Positions 63,261-64,000 of a stretch of 64,000 bases of DNA are shown here, in pieces. This stretch comes from Loktanella atrilutea (lineage in GTDB: Bacteria > Pseudomonadota > Alphaproteobacteria > Rhodobacterales > Rhodobacteraceae), in NCBI RefSeq assembly GCF_900128995.1, contig NZ_FQUE01000002.1, positions 372,001 through 436,000 on the forward strand, written 5' to 3'. Position numbers and translations under genes: made by a program. Every line of letters starts with the position of its first letter. The first letter of the stretch is position 1. The notes beneath the pieces were generated by a model. It was not told the origin of the DNA. It worked only from the letters and a program-made list of their open reading frames with translations, and did not search any database.

Positions 63261-64000
63261 ATGACAGACTACGCCCTGACCGTCACCTGCCCATCCACCA
63301 AGGGCATCGTGGCAGCGATCGCGAACTACATGGCAGACAACGACTGCAACATCACGGACTCGTCCCAGTTCGACGATCCCGAAACCGGTCAGTTCTTCAT
63401 GCGCATGAGCTTCGAGAACGACGGCAGCCGCAATCTGGATGGCCTGACACGCGGTTTCGTCGCGGCCGCCGAAGCCTTTGACATGACCTACGAGTTCCAC
63501 GACCAGAGCGTGAAGATGAAGGTCGTGATCATGGTCAGCCGTTTCGGCCACTGCCTGAACGACCTGCTGTACCGCTGGCGGATCGGTGCGCTGCCCATCG
63601 ACATCGTGGCCGTCATCTCGAACCACCTCGACTATCAGAAGGTCGTGGTGAACCACGATATCCCGTTTCACTGCATCAAGGTCACGCCGGCCAACAAGCC
63701 GCAGGCCGAGGCGCAGATCATGAGCGTGGTCGAGGAGGCCGGCGCCGATCTGATCGTGCTCGCCCGTTACATGCAGATCCTGTCTGACGACATGTGCCAG
63801 AAGATGTCTGGGCGCATCATCAACATCCATCACTCCTTCCTGCCCAGTTTCAAAGGCGCGAACCCCTACAAGCAGGCGTTCGAGCGGGGGGTGAAGCTGA
63901 TCGGCGCCACGTCGCATTACGTAACCGCCGATCTGGACGAGGGCCCGATCATCGAGCAGGATACGGTGCGCGTGACCCACGCCCAGTCCCCCGCCGACTA
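63261..64000 (+). CDS. purU: Formyltetrahydrofolate deformylase (partial, 3' end missing)
   Basis: The frame from ATG 63261 runs off the right edge after about 246 codons. It has an N-terminal ACT domain (YALTVTCPSTKGIVAAIANYMADNDCNITDSSQFDD) and a formyltransferase-fold domain with IINIHHSFLPSFKGANPYKQAF and TSHYVTADLDEGPII. PurU hydrolyses 10-formyl-THF to formate and THF, balancing one-carbon pools. Complete PurU is about 290 residues, so about 45 are missing. Confidence 0.96.
   Translation, partial: MTDYALTVTCPSTKGIVAAIANYMADNDCNITDSSQFDDPETGQFFMRMSFENDGSRNLDGLTRGFVAAAEAFDMTYEFHDQSVKMKVVIMVSRFGHCLNDLLYRWRIGALPIDIVAVISNHLDYQKVVVNHDIPFHCIKVTPANKPQAEAQIMSVVEEAGADLIVLARYMQILSDDMCQKMSGRIINIHHSFLPSFKGANPYKQAFERGVKLIGATSHYVTADLDEGPIIEQDTVRVTHAQSPAD

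Overview
The window looks like a core-genome segment of a Roseobacter-group Rhodobacteraceae (Alphaproteobacteria). The DNA is GC-rich, genes are tightly packed and often overlap by 1-4 bases, and the gene set is typical of that family: ethylmalonyl-CoA pathway enzymes, a DUF2125 protein, TrcR/DUF1013, TIGR02300 and TIGR02186 family proteins, and an AHL quorum-sensing pair. There is no rRNA, CRISPR array, insertion sequence or prophage. One tRNA (Ala-GGC) is present. The genus is not inferred.

Layout. 1-9.4 kb: a truncated ChaC-like gene, DUF2125, a leftward rsmI-yraN-gshB cluster, then a rightward LppC-type lipoprotein, glnD and murJ. 9.5-15.3 kb: a rhomboid-fold protein that has lost its catalytic residues, trpS, a VOC protein, a branched-chain-type aminotransferase, a universal stress protein, then nifU-type scaffold, tsaB and rimI-like genes behind an Irr-box-like site. 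15.3-22 kb: a four-gene BMP-type nucleoside ABC transporter behind a RutR-like dyad, then a TSUP permease with its TIGR02186 partner. 22-25.3 kb (leftward): a RecD2/Dda-like helicase, luxI, luxR and a small overlapping gene.

25.5-44 kb is a central-carbon region. It holds crotonyl-CoA carboxylase/reductase (ccr), a PlsB-like acyltransferase, ethylmalonyl-CoA mutase (ecm), an H-NS-like protein, deoD, a DUF1989 protein, the sdhCDA-lipoprotein-sdhB operon, and an mcl2-nnrU-DUF1737-mch operon directly upstream of sdh, followed by a PRC-barrel protein, a TSUP permease and mdh. 44-52.6 kb is the sucC-sucD-sucA-sucB-(2 small genes)-lpdA cluster. The ethylmalonyl-CoA enzymes assimilate acetyl-CoA to glyoxylate, malate and succinyl-CoA, which sdh, suc and mdh then process. 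An identical paired operator (two TGTGATCAC palindromes 21 bp apart) lies upstream of both sdhC and sucC and suggests a common regulator.

52.8-64 kb: a GntR/FCD regulator with a SprT-like metalloprotease, a TIGR02300 protein, tRNA-Ala, two tiny coupled ORFs, a two-gene DNA-repair cassette (radical SAM protein plus DUF4130-UdgX fusion) under a LexA-type box, DUF202, dnaX-ybaB-recR, trcR, an RNase T2 and a truncated purU.

The most interesting items are the shared sdh/suc operator, the LexA-box radical-SAM/UdgX cassette, the catalytically dead rhomboid, and several operator-like sites (Irr, RutR, PccR/ScfR and lux-region dyads). All regulator assignments are inferences from motif resemblance; no searches were run.
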